Origin: a virus
Virus record (IMG/VR): IMGVR_UViG_3300032287_003559
Span: 62,001 to 126,000 of that record
Length of the DNA: 64,000 bases
Direction: 5' to 3' (one strand)
Below the pieces are notes generated by a model. The model saw nothing but the letters and a program-made list of their open reading frames with translations. It ran no database searches and was not told the DNA's origin. The position numbers and the translations under genes were made by a program. Positions 52,639 through 60,183 of this stretch are shown piece by piece. Position 1 is the first letter of the stretch. Every line of letters starts with the position of its first letter.

Positions 52639-52913
52639 TGAGTGCTGATATGCTCGGGCAATTTTCAATTGCTCTTGAAAAACTTGGATGGTCTAATGAT
52701 GATGTAATCTCAGTTGAAATTGGTGGTGTAGCAGTCACAGGAACTGCAACTCACTCAGATGCAAATCCAAAGTGGGCAAAGCCATACGGAACTGTAACTT
52801 ATCAGAATGATGCATTTATTGTCATCAAAAATAAAACCAGAAATCCTGTGGTTTCGTCCCAACCAAATCCTGAACTTAAACAACAACACCCTTATAAAGG
52901 AGAAAACAAATGA
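52638..52913 (+). CDS. 91-residue conserved protein of the hli cluster
   Basis: ATG 52638 follows directly on the previous stop (TAATG). Beta-type protein (DVISVEIGGVAVTGTATHSD...). Found in cyanophages next to hli genes; function unknown. The frame extends upstream but no usable start lies there. Confidence 0.7.
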   Translation: MSADMLGQFSIALEKLGWSNDDVISVEIGGVAVTGTATHSDANPKWAKPYGTVTYQNDAFIVIKNKTRNPVVSSQPNPELKQQHPYKGENK

Positions 52914-53029
52914 ACAAAATTTTTACTGAGCGCGCAGAGCGTATTAATGGATGGGCTGCAATGATCGGATTTGTTGCTGCTGCTGGTTCTTATCTGGTTA
53001 CTGGGCAAATTATTCCCGGTGTATTTTGA
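52910..53029 (+). CDS. hli: Second high-light-inducible protein (short)
   Basis: 39 residues with the single chlorophyll-binding helix AERINGWAAMIGFVAAAGSY and TGQIIPGVF end. One ligand position differs from the first Hli (Gly-Trp for Gly-Arg), so pigment binding may differ. It overlaps its upstream neighbour by 4 bases. AAAGGAGAAAAC gives a good ribosome site. Confidence 0.93.
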   Translation: MNKIFTERAERINGWAAMIGFVAAAGSYLVTGQIIPGVF

Positions 53030-53040
53030 TGGAGGTTCCT

Positions 53041-53568
53041 ATGCGTAAAGAAGGTTATCAAATTCCTCAAGTTGAGTTTGTGTTCCGTGAAGCAGGTGAG
53101 TTTGTAACACGTACTTCTACCGAACTTTTCAATAGCAAGCGTGTTGTAATCTTCTCTCTTCCTGGTGCGTTTACTCCTACATGTAGTGCCTATCAACTTC
53201 CTGGTTTTGAGGAAAAGTTTGAAGACTTTAAAGCACTTGGTATTGATGAGATTTATTGCATCTCTGTGAATGATGGTTTTGTAATGAATGCTTGGGCACA
53301 AGATCAAAATATTCAAAACGTAAAACTAATTCCCGATGGAAATGCATATTTCACCCGTTCGATGGGTATGCTCGTCAATAAGTCGAACCTTGGGTTCGGT
53401 GAGCGTAGTTGGCGTTACGCTGCTGTGGTAAAAGACGGTATTATTGAAAAACTGTTTGTTGAACCTGGAAAGCGTGATAATTCCCCAGAAGATCCTTATG
53501 GTGAAACAACTCCAGAAAATGTTTTGAATTATATTAGATCATCTGTATTAGAGATGGAACTTGTTTGA
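53041..53568 (+). CDS. Peroxiredoxin (Prx5-like)
   Basis: 175 residues. The peroxidatic Cys lies in PGAFTPTCSAYQ (residues about 42-53), with downstream WAQDQNIQNVKLIPDGNAYFTRSMGM and a RSWRYAAVV strand bearing the conserved Arg. Reduces peroxides; in an infected phototroph this would remove oxidants from ongoing photosynthesis. Encoded 11 bases after an hli gene, so probably the same operon. Confidence 0.93.
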   Translation: MRKEGYQIPQVEFVFREAGEFVTRTSTELFNSKRVVIFSLPGAFTPTCSAYQLPGFEEKFEDFKALGIDEIYCISVNDGFVMNAWAQDQNIQNVKLIPDGNAYFTRSMGMLVNKSNLGFGERSWRYAAVVKDGIIEKLFVEPGKRDNSPEDPYGETTPENVLNYIRSSVLEMELV

Positions 53569-53572
53569 TTTT

Positions 53573-53597
53573 AAGGAGGGTTTAACCCTCCTTTTTA
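53573..53597 (+). terminator. Terminator
   Basis: AAGGAGGGT/ACCCTCCTT hairpin with a TTA loop and a T-tract. Confidence 0.93.
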
Positions 53598-53604
53598 CTA
53601 AATA
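53598..53604 (+). promoter_or_regulatory. Late-promoter-like heptamer (CTAAATA)
   Basis: Immediately follows the terminator T-tract, 24 bases before the lysin start ATG 53628. Confidence 0.55.
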
Positions 53605-53627
53605 CATTTACTCTATGTTTGGGAAAG

Positions 53628-54323
53628 ATGAGAGTAGATCTTCATAACTTCTTTAAGCATTATGATGAAAATAATCCAAAACATGTTGCAGCAGTAGAGC
53701 AACTTGAAGTGGATCTTGCAAGTAAGAATCCAGATTTGATCGATGATGCCTCAAACTGGGTTCGCATCTATAGAACAGTTCCTGCAGTTCCGGGAATTCT
53801 TCCAGTTCCTTATTATCCACAGACAGATAACTACAGAGACGCACAAAGAACCTGTAACTCATCTTCTTGTGCGATGTGTCTAGAATACTTTAAACCAGGC
53901 ACGTTACAAGGGGCAAAGGGCGATGATGCCTATATTCAAAAGGTATTTGCTATTGGTGATACAACTGATCACTCCGTCCAGACGAAAGTTCTGGAAGGTT
54001 ATGGAGTTAAGTCACACTTCAGTTACAATCTTTCTTTCTCTGATCTTGATCGTGAGCTTGCCGCTGGGAGACCTGTCGTTATCGGGATTCTTCATAGGGG
54101 CACTTTATCTGCACCTACTGGTGGGCACATGGTTGTAGTCATCGGTAAAAAGGGTGAAGACTACGTAGTAAATGATCCGTATGGATCTTTGAATGATGGT
54201 TATACGGGAGCAGTAACCAACGGTAAAGGTGCTGTATATAAGAAATCAGATCTGATGTATCGTTGGTTAGATCATGGTAAGGATAGAACTGGTTGGGGTC
54301 GTATTTTTGATATAAAAAAGTAG
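53628..54323 (+). CDS. Peptidase C39-like domain protein (zero-frame product of a frameshifted lysin)
   Basis: 231 residues from ATG 53628 (TTG 53619 is upstream in frame). A C39-like papain fold: CNSSSCAM near residue 76 with the nucleophile Cys76, GGHMVVVIGKKGED near 166 with the His, and VVNDPYGS with the Asn/Asp. It probably cuts peptide cross-links in the cell wall or processes a virion protein. The stop TAG is directly after the slippery heptamer A AAA AAG, and a lysozyme domain continues in the -1 frame, so part of the translation probably produces a fused lysin. Confidence 0.85.
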   Translation: MRVDLHNFFKHYDENNPKHVAAVEQLEVDLASKNPDLIDDASNWVRIYRTVPAVPGILPVPYYPQTDNYRDAQRTCNSSSCAMCLEYFKPGTLQGAKGDDAYIQKVFAIGDTTDHSVQTKVLEGYGVKSHFSYNLSFSDLDRELAAGRPVVIGILHRGTLSAPTGGHMVVVIGKKGEDYVVNDPYGSLNDGYTGAVTNGKGAVYKKSDLMYRWLDHGKDRTGWGRIFDIKK

Positions 54324-54368
54324 AACCAACACCACCACCAAAAAATGACATCCCTTTGTGTGGTGTTG
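54314..54368 (+). promoter_or_regulatory. Programmed -1 frameshift site (slippery heptamer and stem)
   Basis: Slippery A AAA AAG at 54314-54320 in the correct zero-frame phase, TAG stop at 54321-54323, a 6-base spacer, then a 9-pair stem CAACACCAC (54327-54335) with GTGGTGTTG (54360-54368). The -1 frame continues as VEPTPPPKNDIP and runs into the lysozyme domain without a stop. All four elements match the standard bacterial frameshift design. Confidence 0.85.
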
Positions 54369-54811
54369 AATTAATTAAATCTTTTGAGGGATGTCGTTTA
54401 AATGCATATCCTGATCCATTAACCGGAGGTCTTCCAATCACAATCGGTTGGGGGAGTACAAAAGATTTTGATCGAACTCCTTTTAAGATGGGTAAAGTGA
54501 TTACTCAAAAGTATGCAGACACTCTACTTGAGTTTGAGTTAAGAAATAGATACCTTCCTTCCCTACAAAAAATACCATATTGGGACGAAATGAATGAAAA
54601 TCAAAGAGGGGCTTTGCTTTGCTTTGCTTACAATCTTGGTGCAGATTTTTATGGTAATTCTAACTTCAGTACTATTACAAGGATCTTAAAGAATAGGGAA
54701 TGGAATAAAGTTCCTGATGCACTATACCTTTACCGTAATCCAGGAACTAAAGTTGAAGCAGGATTAGTAAGAAGAAGAGTTGCTGAAGGAAATCTTTGGT
54801 CTAGACCATAA
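54320..54811 (+). CDS. GH24 lysozyme domain, -1 frame continuation of the C39 gene
   Basis: 163 residues in the -1 frame after the slippery site. The Pro-rich VEPTPPPKNDIP linker leads into the lysozyme: VELIKSFEGCRLNAYPD with the catalytic Glu, then TIGWG, and NENQRGALLCFAYNLG, all in T4-lysozyme/GH24 order. No usable ATG exists in this frame before the domain, and the nearest TTG at 54356 lacks a ribosome site, so it is made mainly by frameshifting. The predicted fusion is about 394 residues. Confidence 0.85.
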   Translation, partial: VEPTPPPKNDIPLCGVELIKSFEGCRLNAYPDPLTGGLPITIGWGSTKDFDRTPFKMGKVITQKYADTLLEFELRNRYLPSLQKIPYWDEMNENQRGALLCFAYNLGADFYGNSNFSTITRILKNREWNKVPDALYLYRNPGTKVEAGLVRRRVAEGNLWSRP

Positions 54812-55142
54812 AAGGAACTGCTACACCTTCATTAATCATTCTTTCATTTACCGTGACTGGATCTCCTACAAAATAAAGAGTTCCAAGTATTCTTCCGTAC
54901 TTATCTTCTTTTGTAGTCTCAATAATCCATTCACCTTCTTTTGCGAGTTCTTTTTTTAACCATTCTTTTGCTGCAAGACCTCTTTCTTTTTCTTCTATGT
55001 CCAAAGTTCTTGTTTCTGCGGCATTAATACCTTTAAGGCGAACTCTTTGAGATAAGGTAATTCCAAATCCCAAATCAATATCAACGTCAACTGTATCACC
55101 ATCAATGATTCTTTTGATTTTCTTTATTTTGTATTGATACAT
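54801..55142 (-). CDS. Staphylococcal-nuclease-like (SNase) thermonuclease
   Basis: 113 residues from ATG 55142 (upstream TTG 55157 in frame). Core motifs: RIIDGDTVDVDIDLG near residue 10, RLKGINAAETRT near 34 with the catalytic Arg and Glu, and KEDKYGRILGTLYF near 77 with the second Arg. It is a calcium-dependent DNA/RNA nuclease. It lies on the minus strand and its 3' end overlaps the lysozyme 3' end by 11 bases. No signal peptide is seen, so it acts in the cytoplasm or is packaged. Confidence 0.93.
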   Translation of the reverse strand: MYQYKIKKIKRIIDGDTVDVDIDLGFGITLSQRVRLKGINAAETRTLDIEEKERGLAAKEWLKKELAKEGEWIIETTKEDKYGRILGTLYFVGDPVTVNERMINEGVAVPFMV

Positions 55143-55242
55143 TTTCTTGATTTGCAATGAGTAATATTTTATAAATGACCCAAGCGACTCCTATGAGTCC
55201 AATACCCAATAGTATATTTACACTCCAGACTACCTCTTTCAT
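55102..55242 (-). CDS. 46-residue membrane peptide
   Basis: One hydrophobic helix (VNILLGIGLIGVAWVIYKIL) and a polar Asn/Lys-rich tail. It overlaps the start of the nuclease gene by about 40 bases and the next upstream gene by 4. Possibly a partner of the nuclease; function unknown. Confidence 0.55.
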   Translation of the reverse strand: MKEVVWSVNILLGIGLIGVAWVIYKILLIANQENVSIQNKENQKNH

Positions 55243-55430
55243 TTTCCCTCTTGGCGATGTATCCAAGTTTTAAGTTCATGTAAATATTGTCTAAGCATGT
55301 CTGCTTTTTGCAGATGCCAAGTATCGCCACTCTTAAAGTACTCTTGAGTGTGATTGTCTATTGCTTTAAGGATATTGTGGATGGGAGCATTCCAAGGAGC
55401 TCTTTCATCCGTGTTCCATTCTCTGGGCAT
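55239..55430 (-). CDS. 63-residue conserved protein
   Basis: Trp/His-rich small protein (WNTDERAPWNAPIHNILKAI, HLQKADMLRQYLHELK). Reads on the minus strand as part of the four-gene island. Function unknown. Confidence 0.65.
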   Translation of the reverse strand: MPREWNTDERAPWNAPIHNILKAIDNHTQEYFKSGDTWHLQKADMLRQYLHELKTWIHRQEGK

Positions 55431-55433
55431 ATA

Positions 55434-55535
55434 TCACTTTTTCTTACCTCCATTCTTTGCCTTTTTCGCAGTCGCATTACCTTGATTCTGCTTTGAAGGT
55501 CCTTTCTTGGACTTCTTGTTGGGCGACTTAGACAT
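55434..55535 (-). CDS. 33-residue highly basic peptide
   Basis: Lys-rich (SKSPNKKSKKGPSKQNQGN, AKKAKNGGKKK), no hydrophobic part. It could bind DNA or RNA. First gene of the minus-strand island; an ATAAATA element lies upstream on that strand. Confidence 0.5.
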   Translation of the reverse strand: MSKSPNKKSKKGPSKQNQGNATAKKAKNGGKKK

Positions 55536-55603
55536 TTTAGTTTTTATATTTAAATATTTATGTTAGAATAAATATAGTAAAAGATAAGCAGATAGTATTA
55601 TAA
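55536..55603. promoter_or_regulatory. Divergent intergenic region
   Basis: 68 AT-rich bases between the minus-strand island and the tail fibre, holding ATAAATA-type late-promoter elements on both strands (the plus-strand one near 55568). Confidence 0.5.
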
Positions 55604-57964
55604 GTGGCACTCAAAAAACCGTCAGACCTATTTAATAAAAAAGAATCTTCTGGAGTTTTCGATCGTTTAGAAGTATCTATGGATATTTCAGAAACTTATG
55701 ATCGTTTTCGTGATAACTTAGATAGAGTTAATGTTTTATCTGAAAAAGTAGAAGAACTATCCAACCAACTATCTCAAAAATTGGATAGAGATGATCTTGA
55801 GAATGCAATGCTATCTCAGTTGATGATTCTTGATGAAAATTTTAAATCTTTTCAGAATCAAATTAAGGGATTAAACAAAGAAGATTTAAAAGAGTTTAAA
55901 TCAACAGTTTTAAGTCTTACTGAAATTGTTGAAGAACTTTTTGAAAAAGAACTTCCAAGATACAAAAAACAAGTTACCAATACAGATATTCGTATTGGCG
56001 AAAAGTTTGATGATCTAAAAAAAGAAGTAAAAGAAAATATTATTAGCATTAAAGAAGATGTAGATTCTAAGGTAGAAAATATCGCTGAAGTAATTGATAA
56101 TAATTTAGAATATTTTAACCGACAACTTGAAGAAACATCTTTAGAAGTTAAGGAGAATATTAAAGAAACCAAGGATAGTTATCATAAACTCTATGATCTT
56201 CAGAATAAATTAGAAACATCTGTTGATTTATCTTTAGATGATTATCGTAAAGAACTTTCTGTTGCGAAGGCAGATATTCTAATTAATGATCAGCACATCA
56301 AAAATGTAGATCGATATATTCAAGAATATCATCAAGAACTTATTGAACTTAAAGAAGAAGTTTTTGATGAACTTGAAAAACTTCCAGTTGGAAATATTCA
56401 AGAAAATATTAAAAGACTTGAAAAGAAGATTGACTATATTAAAGAGACATATTCTAGAATTGAACCGGAAGTTATTGTAAAGGAAGTCATTAAGGAAGGA
56501 CTTCTTAATGAACCGCCAGAAACACAAAATACTGATTCATTAACGCCATTAAATAAAAACTTTGTTACCCTAGATCAGCTTCAGGAACACTATAGATTAT
56601 TCATTAATCGTATTCAACAGCAACTCTCTACATTAGGTGGAGGTGGTGAGACTCGTCTTGAATTTTTAGATGATGTTGATAGAAACTCTGTAAATCAAAA
56701 TGGTTATGTTCTTCAATATAATTCTGCTCAAGGAAAGTTCATTGGGACAAGTTATATTTCTGGAAGTGGAATAGGATCCTTTACTCAACTTCAAGTTGCT
56801 GGCGTATCTACCTTTACTGCTGGTCCAGTTTTAATTGGATCTGGTACTTCTACAGGAACGGCAACACAGAGACTTCAAGTTACTGGTGGTGGTTATGTTT
56901 CTGGTAATCTTGGTATTGGGACCACAAATCCAATACAAAAAGTCGAAGTTATTAGTACAGATACTGATATTGTTAGGATTAGAGGAGCAAGTTCTGGAGT
57001 TCGTTTTCAGTCCAATCCTAGTTCAATGGACATTATTTCTCATAATGGAAGTGATACTGGTACTAGGAATTTATTTATTAGACAATACTCTCAATCGGTT
57101 GGAATATTATTAGATACAAATAATAATGTTGGTATTGGGACTACAAATCCATTAGCACTTTTGCAAGTTGGTGCTGGAACATCTGCAGTTGTTGTAACTG
57201 GTATTGGATCTGTTGGTATTGGGACTACAACTCCCGGTGCAATGTTAAATGTGAATGCACCGAGTGCGTTTGTGGGGAACCTGCTGGATTTGCAGGTTAA
57301 TGGGACGAGACAGGTAAGTGCGAATAGCTCAGGCGTGATACGGTTAAAGCAATTACAGGCATCAAGTGCAGTAAGCAATGCTTGCAGCGCCGTAAACCTT
57401 GATTATTTTGGGACCGGAAACGCTGTTGGCGTTGCATTTGGCAGGGAAGACGGAACATACTACGCAGCCCTGGGCCAGTTTAGCTTTGGCGCGCCTACTT
57501 GGGCCTTTTCCAGCACCCTTCTGCTTTCGTGGACGAACGGCACGGCAACTGGGGGCACGGCCGATCTCACCATTACTCGCGACGCCGCCAACACCCTCGC
57601 CCAGCGCAACGGCACTAACGCACAAGTCTTCCGGGTCTATAACACATACACTTCAGCATCACAATACGAAAGAGCATATCTGGGTTGGAACAATAATATA
57701 TTCCAAATAGGTGTTGATACTGCTGGTATTTCTACAGCAAGACAAATGGAATTCCAGACTGATGGAATCACTAGAGTTGCTATTAGTACTATCGGTTCTG
57801 TTGGTATTGGGACTACAACACCAACATCAACACTTCAGGTAATCGGTGACGCTCGCATTGGAATCAATACCTCTCAAGGAATTATTTTAACTTCTCCAAA
57901 TGGAACAAGATATCGTTTAATAGTTGATAATAGTGGAGTTATAAGTACAGTTCTTGCGCCCTAA
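55604..57964 (+). CDS. Tail fibre protein
   Basis: 786 residues from GTG 55604 (ALKKPSDLFNKKESSG). A long coiled-coil stalk (about 30-290) is followed by LDDVDRNSVNQNGYVLQYN (a tail-collar-like adapter near 350), then beta-type repeats of the form VGIGTTNP/VGIGTTTP and a C-terminal receptor-binding part. Residues about 545-680 are encoded by a GC-rich segment unlike the rest (see that feature). Probably contacts the host surface; the glycan island of the same phage suggests a sugar receptor. Confidence 0.85.
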   Translation: MALKKPSDLFNKKESSGVFDRLEVSMDISETYDRFRDNLDRVNVLSEKVEELSNQLSQKLDRDDLENAMLSQLMILDENFKSFQNQIKGLNKEDLKEFKSTVLSLTEIVEELFEKELPRYKKQVTNTDIRIGEKFDDLKKEVKENIISIKEDVDSKVENIAEVIDNNLEYFNRQLEETSLEVKENIKETKDSYHKLYDLQNKLETSVDLSLDDYRKELSVAKADILINDQHIKNVDRYIQEYHQELIELKEEVFDELEKLPVGNIQENIKRLEKKIDYIKETYSRIEPEVIVKEVIKEGLLNEPPETQNTDSLTPLNKNFVTLDQLQEHYRLFINRIQQQLSTLGGGGETRLEFLDDVDRNSVNQNGYVLQYNSAQGKFIGTSYISGSGIGSFTQLQVAGVSTFTAGPVLIGSGTSTGTATQRLQVTGGGYVSGNLGIGTTNPIQKVEVISTDTDIVRIRGASSGVRFQSNPSSMDIISHNGSDTGTRNLFIRQYSQSVGILLDTNNNVGIGTTNPLALLQVGAGTSAVVVTGIGSVGIGTTTPGAMLNVNAPSAFVGNLLDLQVNGTRQVSANSSGVIRLKQLQASSAVSNACSAVNLDYFGTGNAVGVAFGREDGTYYAALGQFSFGAPTWAFSSTLLLSWTNGTATGGTADLTITRDAANTLAQRNGTNAQVFRVYNTYTSASQYERAYLGWNNNIFQIGVDTAGISTARQMEFQTDGITRVAISTIGSVGIGTTTPTSTLQVIGDARIGINTSQGIILTSPNGTRYRLIVDNSGVISTVLAP
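57212..57230 (+). repeat. 19-base repeat encoding VGIGTT (three identical copies)
   Basis: GTTGGTATTGGGACTACAA occurs at 57128-57146, 57212-57230 and 57800-57818, with a near copy at 56909-56927. The copies at 57212 and 57800 bracket the GC-rich cassette, so they may be recombination points. Confidence 0.8.
57233..57650 (+). other. GC-rich foreign cassette inside the tail fibre gene
   Basis: Base composition changes sharply: bases 57541-57600 hold 41 G/C of 60, against 24 of 60 in 57781-57840. Codons here end in C or G far more often than elsewhere in the gene, and the encoded NGTRQVSANSSGVIRL...RNGTNAQVFRVYNTYTS pattern resembles tail-fibre domains of other marine phages. Suggests recent domain acquisition. 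Confidence 0.75.
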
Positions 57965-57969
57965 GGGGG

Positions 57970-57998
57970 TTGACAGATTCGTAAAGGACTGTTACAAT
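57970..57998 (+). promoter_or_regulatory. Sigma70-type promoter for psbA
   Basis: TTGACA 57970-57975, 17-base spacer, TACAAT 57993-57998. A 160-base leader follows, with a perfect CCACAC/GTGTGG hairpin at 58090-58112. Confidence 0.85.
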
Positions 57999-58164
57999 AA
58001 ATACATCAACAAGTTAAGAAATGTAACTGTTCTTAATGTTGTCCTCTTCCTAACCGAGACCTATGGGGAGGTTAAACACAGTCTCTCATATCCACACTGG
58101 AGGGTGGTGTGGAGCATACTGATACCTGTTCGTCCCCCCGAACTTCTATCTAACACTCTTACAA

Positions 58165-59455
58165 ATGACTGCTTCAATTGCTCAACAACGACAACTTAAT
58201 ACTTGGGACCAGTTCTGTGACTGGGTTACTTCAACGAACAACCGACTTTATGTTGGTTGGTCGGGAACTATTATGATTCCGTGTCTTCTTGCTGCTACTG
58301 CATGTTTTATTCTTGCATTTATCGCAGCACCGCCGACAGACATTGATGGAATTAGGGAACCAGTTGCTGGTTCTCTTATGTGGGGAAACAATATTATCTC
58401 TGGTGCTGTTGTTCCTTCGTCCAATGCGATTGGACTACACTTTTATCCAATCTGGGAAGCACAATCTCTAGATGAATGGGCATATAATGGAGGTGAATAC
58501 CAACTCATTGTTTTCCACTTCCTTATTGGTATTTGGATGTATGCTATGCGAGAGTGGGAACTCTCTTATCGTCTTGGTATGCGTCCATGGATTTTTGTTG
58601 CCTATTCTGCTCCTGCTATTGCTGCAACTGCCGTATTTCTCCTTTATCCAATTGGACAAGGAAGTTTTAGTGATGGTATGCCTCTTGGTATTTCTGGAAC
58701 CTTTAACTTTATGCTTGTATTCCAAGCAGAGCACAACATCTTGATGCACCCATTTCATATGATGGGAGTTGCGGGTGTATTTGGTGGTGCCTTTGCTGGA
58801 GCAATGCACGGTTCTTTGGTTACTTCTTCACTTGTTCGTGAGACGACTGAAACTGAATCTCAAAACTATGGATATAAGTTTGGTCAGGAAGAGGAAACAT
58901 ATAATATTGTTGCTGCACACGGATATTTCGGTCGTTTGATTTTTCAATACGCATCATTTAATAACTCCCGTTCTCTGCACTTCTTTCTTGCTGCACTTCC
59001 AGTAATTGGTATTTGGTTTACTTCTCTTGGTATTGCTACTATGAGTTATAATCTTAACGGATTTAATTTTGTTCAAAGTATTACTGATCACCAGGGACGA
59101 GTAATTAAAACCTGGGCAGATGTGCTAAATGGGGCAAATCTTGGAATAGAAGTAATGCATGAGCGTAGATTTGGGTATTGCGTTCTTTAAATCGGATGAA
59201 TTGCTGGAAACCCCAAGTGGGCAATCAGCAGCCAAGTCCAAAGTACACTTTGGAAAGGTTCAGAGACTACCTGAGGAATAAAGTTTCCTTAATAACAGGC
59301 ACGAGCGTCCGACACCAGAAATGGTGATGATATAGTCCAATCCTGGTAGTAATACCAGAAAACCAAAGGAATAAAAGAATGCCCATAATTTTCCTTTGGA
59401 CCTTGCATCAGTTGAAGCAACTCCTGTTGCCTTGACTGCTCCAACCATCGGGTGA
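58165..59455 (+). CDS. psbA: Photosystem II D1 protein (PsbA), split by a group I intron
   Basis: Exon 1 is 58165-59166 (residues 1-334) and exon 2 is 59378-59455 (residues 335-359); the joined protein is 359 residues, the normal D1 length. D1 carries P680 and the manganese cluster ligands. Tyr161, Asp170, His190, His332 and Glu333 are in exon 1; His337, Asp342 and Ala344 are in exon 2, so splicing is needed to complete the metal site. Glu at position 130 marks the high-light form. Without splicing, reading stops 7 codons into the intron. Confidence 0.97.
59167..59377 (+). other. Group I intron in psbA (211 nt)
   Basis: The 5' exon ends in U and the intron ends in G, as group I introns require. 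P1 can form: GAGCGU of the exon pairs with the internal guide GCGUUC (59180-59185), giving the conserved U-G pair at the splice site. The classic P7 elements GTTCAGAGACTAC and GATATAGTCC are present. Size and site match the known cyanophage psbA intron. Confidence 0.93.
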
Positions 59456-59464
59456 TATAATAAA

Positions 59465-59490
59465 GGGGAACTCTTCGGAGTTCCTTTTTT
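59465..59490 (+). terminator. Terminator after psbA
   Basis: GGAACTC/GAGTTCC stem with a TTCG loop and seven T. Confidence 0.95.
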
Positions 59491-59498
59491 TATAAATA
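59491..59498 (+). promoter_or_regulatory. Late promoter octamer (TATAAATA)
   Basis: Exact match abutting the psbA terminator, 23 bases before the HNH gene. Confidence 0.75.
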
Positions 59499-59521
59499 AT
59501 TATGCACGAAAGAAAACACGA

Positions 59522-59950
59522 ATGACTAAACTATACTCTGAACTTTATAGAACTTGTATGACCTGCGGTAAAGAAAAACTTGCTACGGATTTTTATGTGA
59601 GAAATAAAGTTTCTATGGTTCGCCATTCATCTTGTAAAGAGTGTGATAAAATAAGAGTTAAAAAAAGACATCAAGATAATCCTGAACGCACAAGAAATAA
59701 TGACCTAAAAAGGAATTATGGCATAACTCTCCAAGAACATCAGCAAATGTTTGAGGAACAAAAAGGAGTTTGTGCTATTTGTAAAGGTGAAGGTGATGGT
59801 AAGTGGAAAAAACTTTGTGTAGACCACGACCATAAAACTGGAAAGGTTCGTCAATTACTTTGTAGAAATTGTAATATGGTATTGGGTCAGGTTGGAGATA
59901 ATATAAATCTCTTAGAAGAAATGATTAAATACCTACAGAAACATCAATAA
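59522..59950 (+). CDS. HNH homing endonuclease next to the psbA intron (F-CphI-like)
   Basis: 142 residues of the recombination endonuclease VII/HNH type. An N-terminal zinc pair (CMTCGKE...CKEC) is followed by the core EQKGVCAICKGEG near residue 76, LCVDHDHKTGKVRQLLC near 97 and RNCNMVLGQVGDN, which is the signature of this family. It stands free, downstream of the intron, as the F-CphI gene does in phage S-PM2, and would cut intron-less psbA. It has its own late promoter. Confidence 0.92.
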   Translation: MTKLYSELYRTCMTCGKEKLATDFYVRNKVSMVRHSSCKECDKIRVKKRHQDNPERTRNNDLKRNYGITLQEHQQMFEEQKGVCAICKGEGDGKWKKLCVDHDHKTGKVRQLLCRNCNMVLGQVGDNINLLEEMIKYLQKHQ

Positions 59951-59951
59951 A

Positions 59952-60026
59952 ATGTTCTTCATCTTAACAGTTTTCATACTTTTCGGTGTCTTTATGTTTA
60001 TAATGTCTCTTACTCAAGATTTATAA
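59952..60026 (+). CDS. 24-residue membrane peptide
   Basis: Mostly hydrophobic (MFFILTVFILFGVFMFIMSL). The previous gene ends 2 bases earlier. A candidate micropeptide; no function known. Confidence 0.45.
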   Translation: MFFILTVFILFGVFMFIMSLTQDL

Positions 60027-60027
60027 T

Positions 60028-60147
60028 ATGTCTCATAATAATCAACACGAACCTATGGAACCCTGGGTCTTTTGGGCTGGTATGGGTATTATGATGTTTA
60101 CAGTTATTATTTTTGTTGTATTCACCCTTTCCATGATGTATTGGTGA
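60028..60147 (+). CDS. 39-residue membrane protein
   Basis: A polar start rich in His/Asn/Glu/Pro (SHNNQHEPMEPW) then a Met-rich transmembrane segment (GIMMFTVIIFVVFTLSMMYW). Its position in the psbA/talC cluster suggests a thylakoid or membrane role, but this is inference. Confidence 0.55.
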   Translation: MSHNNQHEPMEPWVFWAGMGIMMFTVIIFVVFTLSMMYW

Positions 60148-60183
60148 TAATATGTTCGATTCATAACAAAATCTCACACTTAA

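Noticed and set aside
57362-57710. Open frames on both strands across the GC-rich cassette
   Set aside because: High GC content makes stops rare; the tail-fibre frame runs straight through and explains the region.
57954-58199. 81-codon frame across the psbA promoter and leader
   Set aside because: It spans a good promoter, ends inside psbA and shows no coding features.
58165-59190. psbA as an intact 341-residue gene
   Set aside because: The last 7 codons do not match D1; the true C-terminus is found 211 bases downstream, with intron signals in between.
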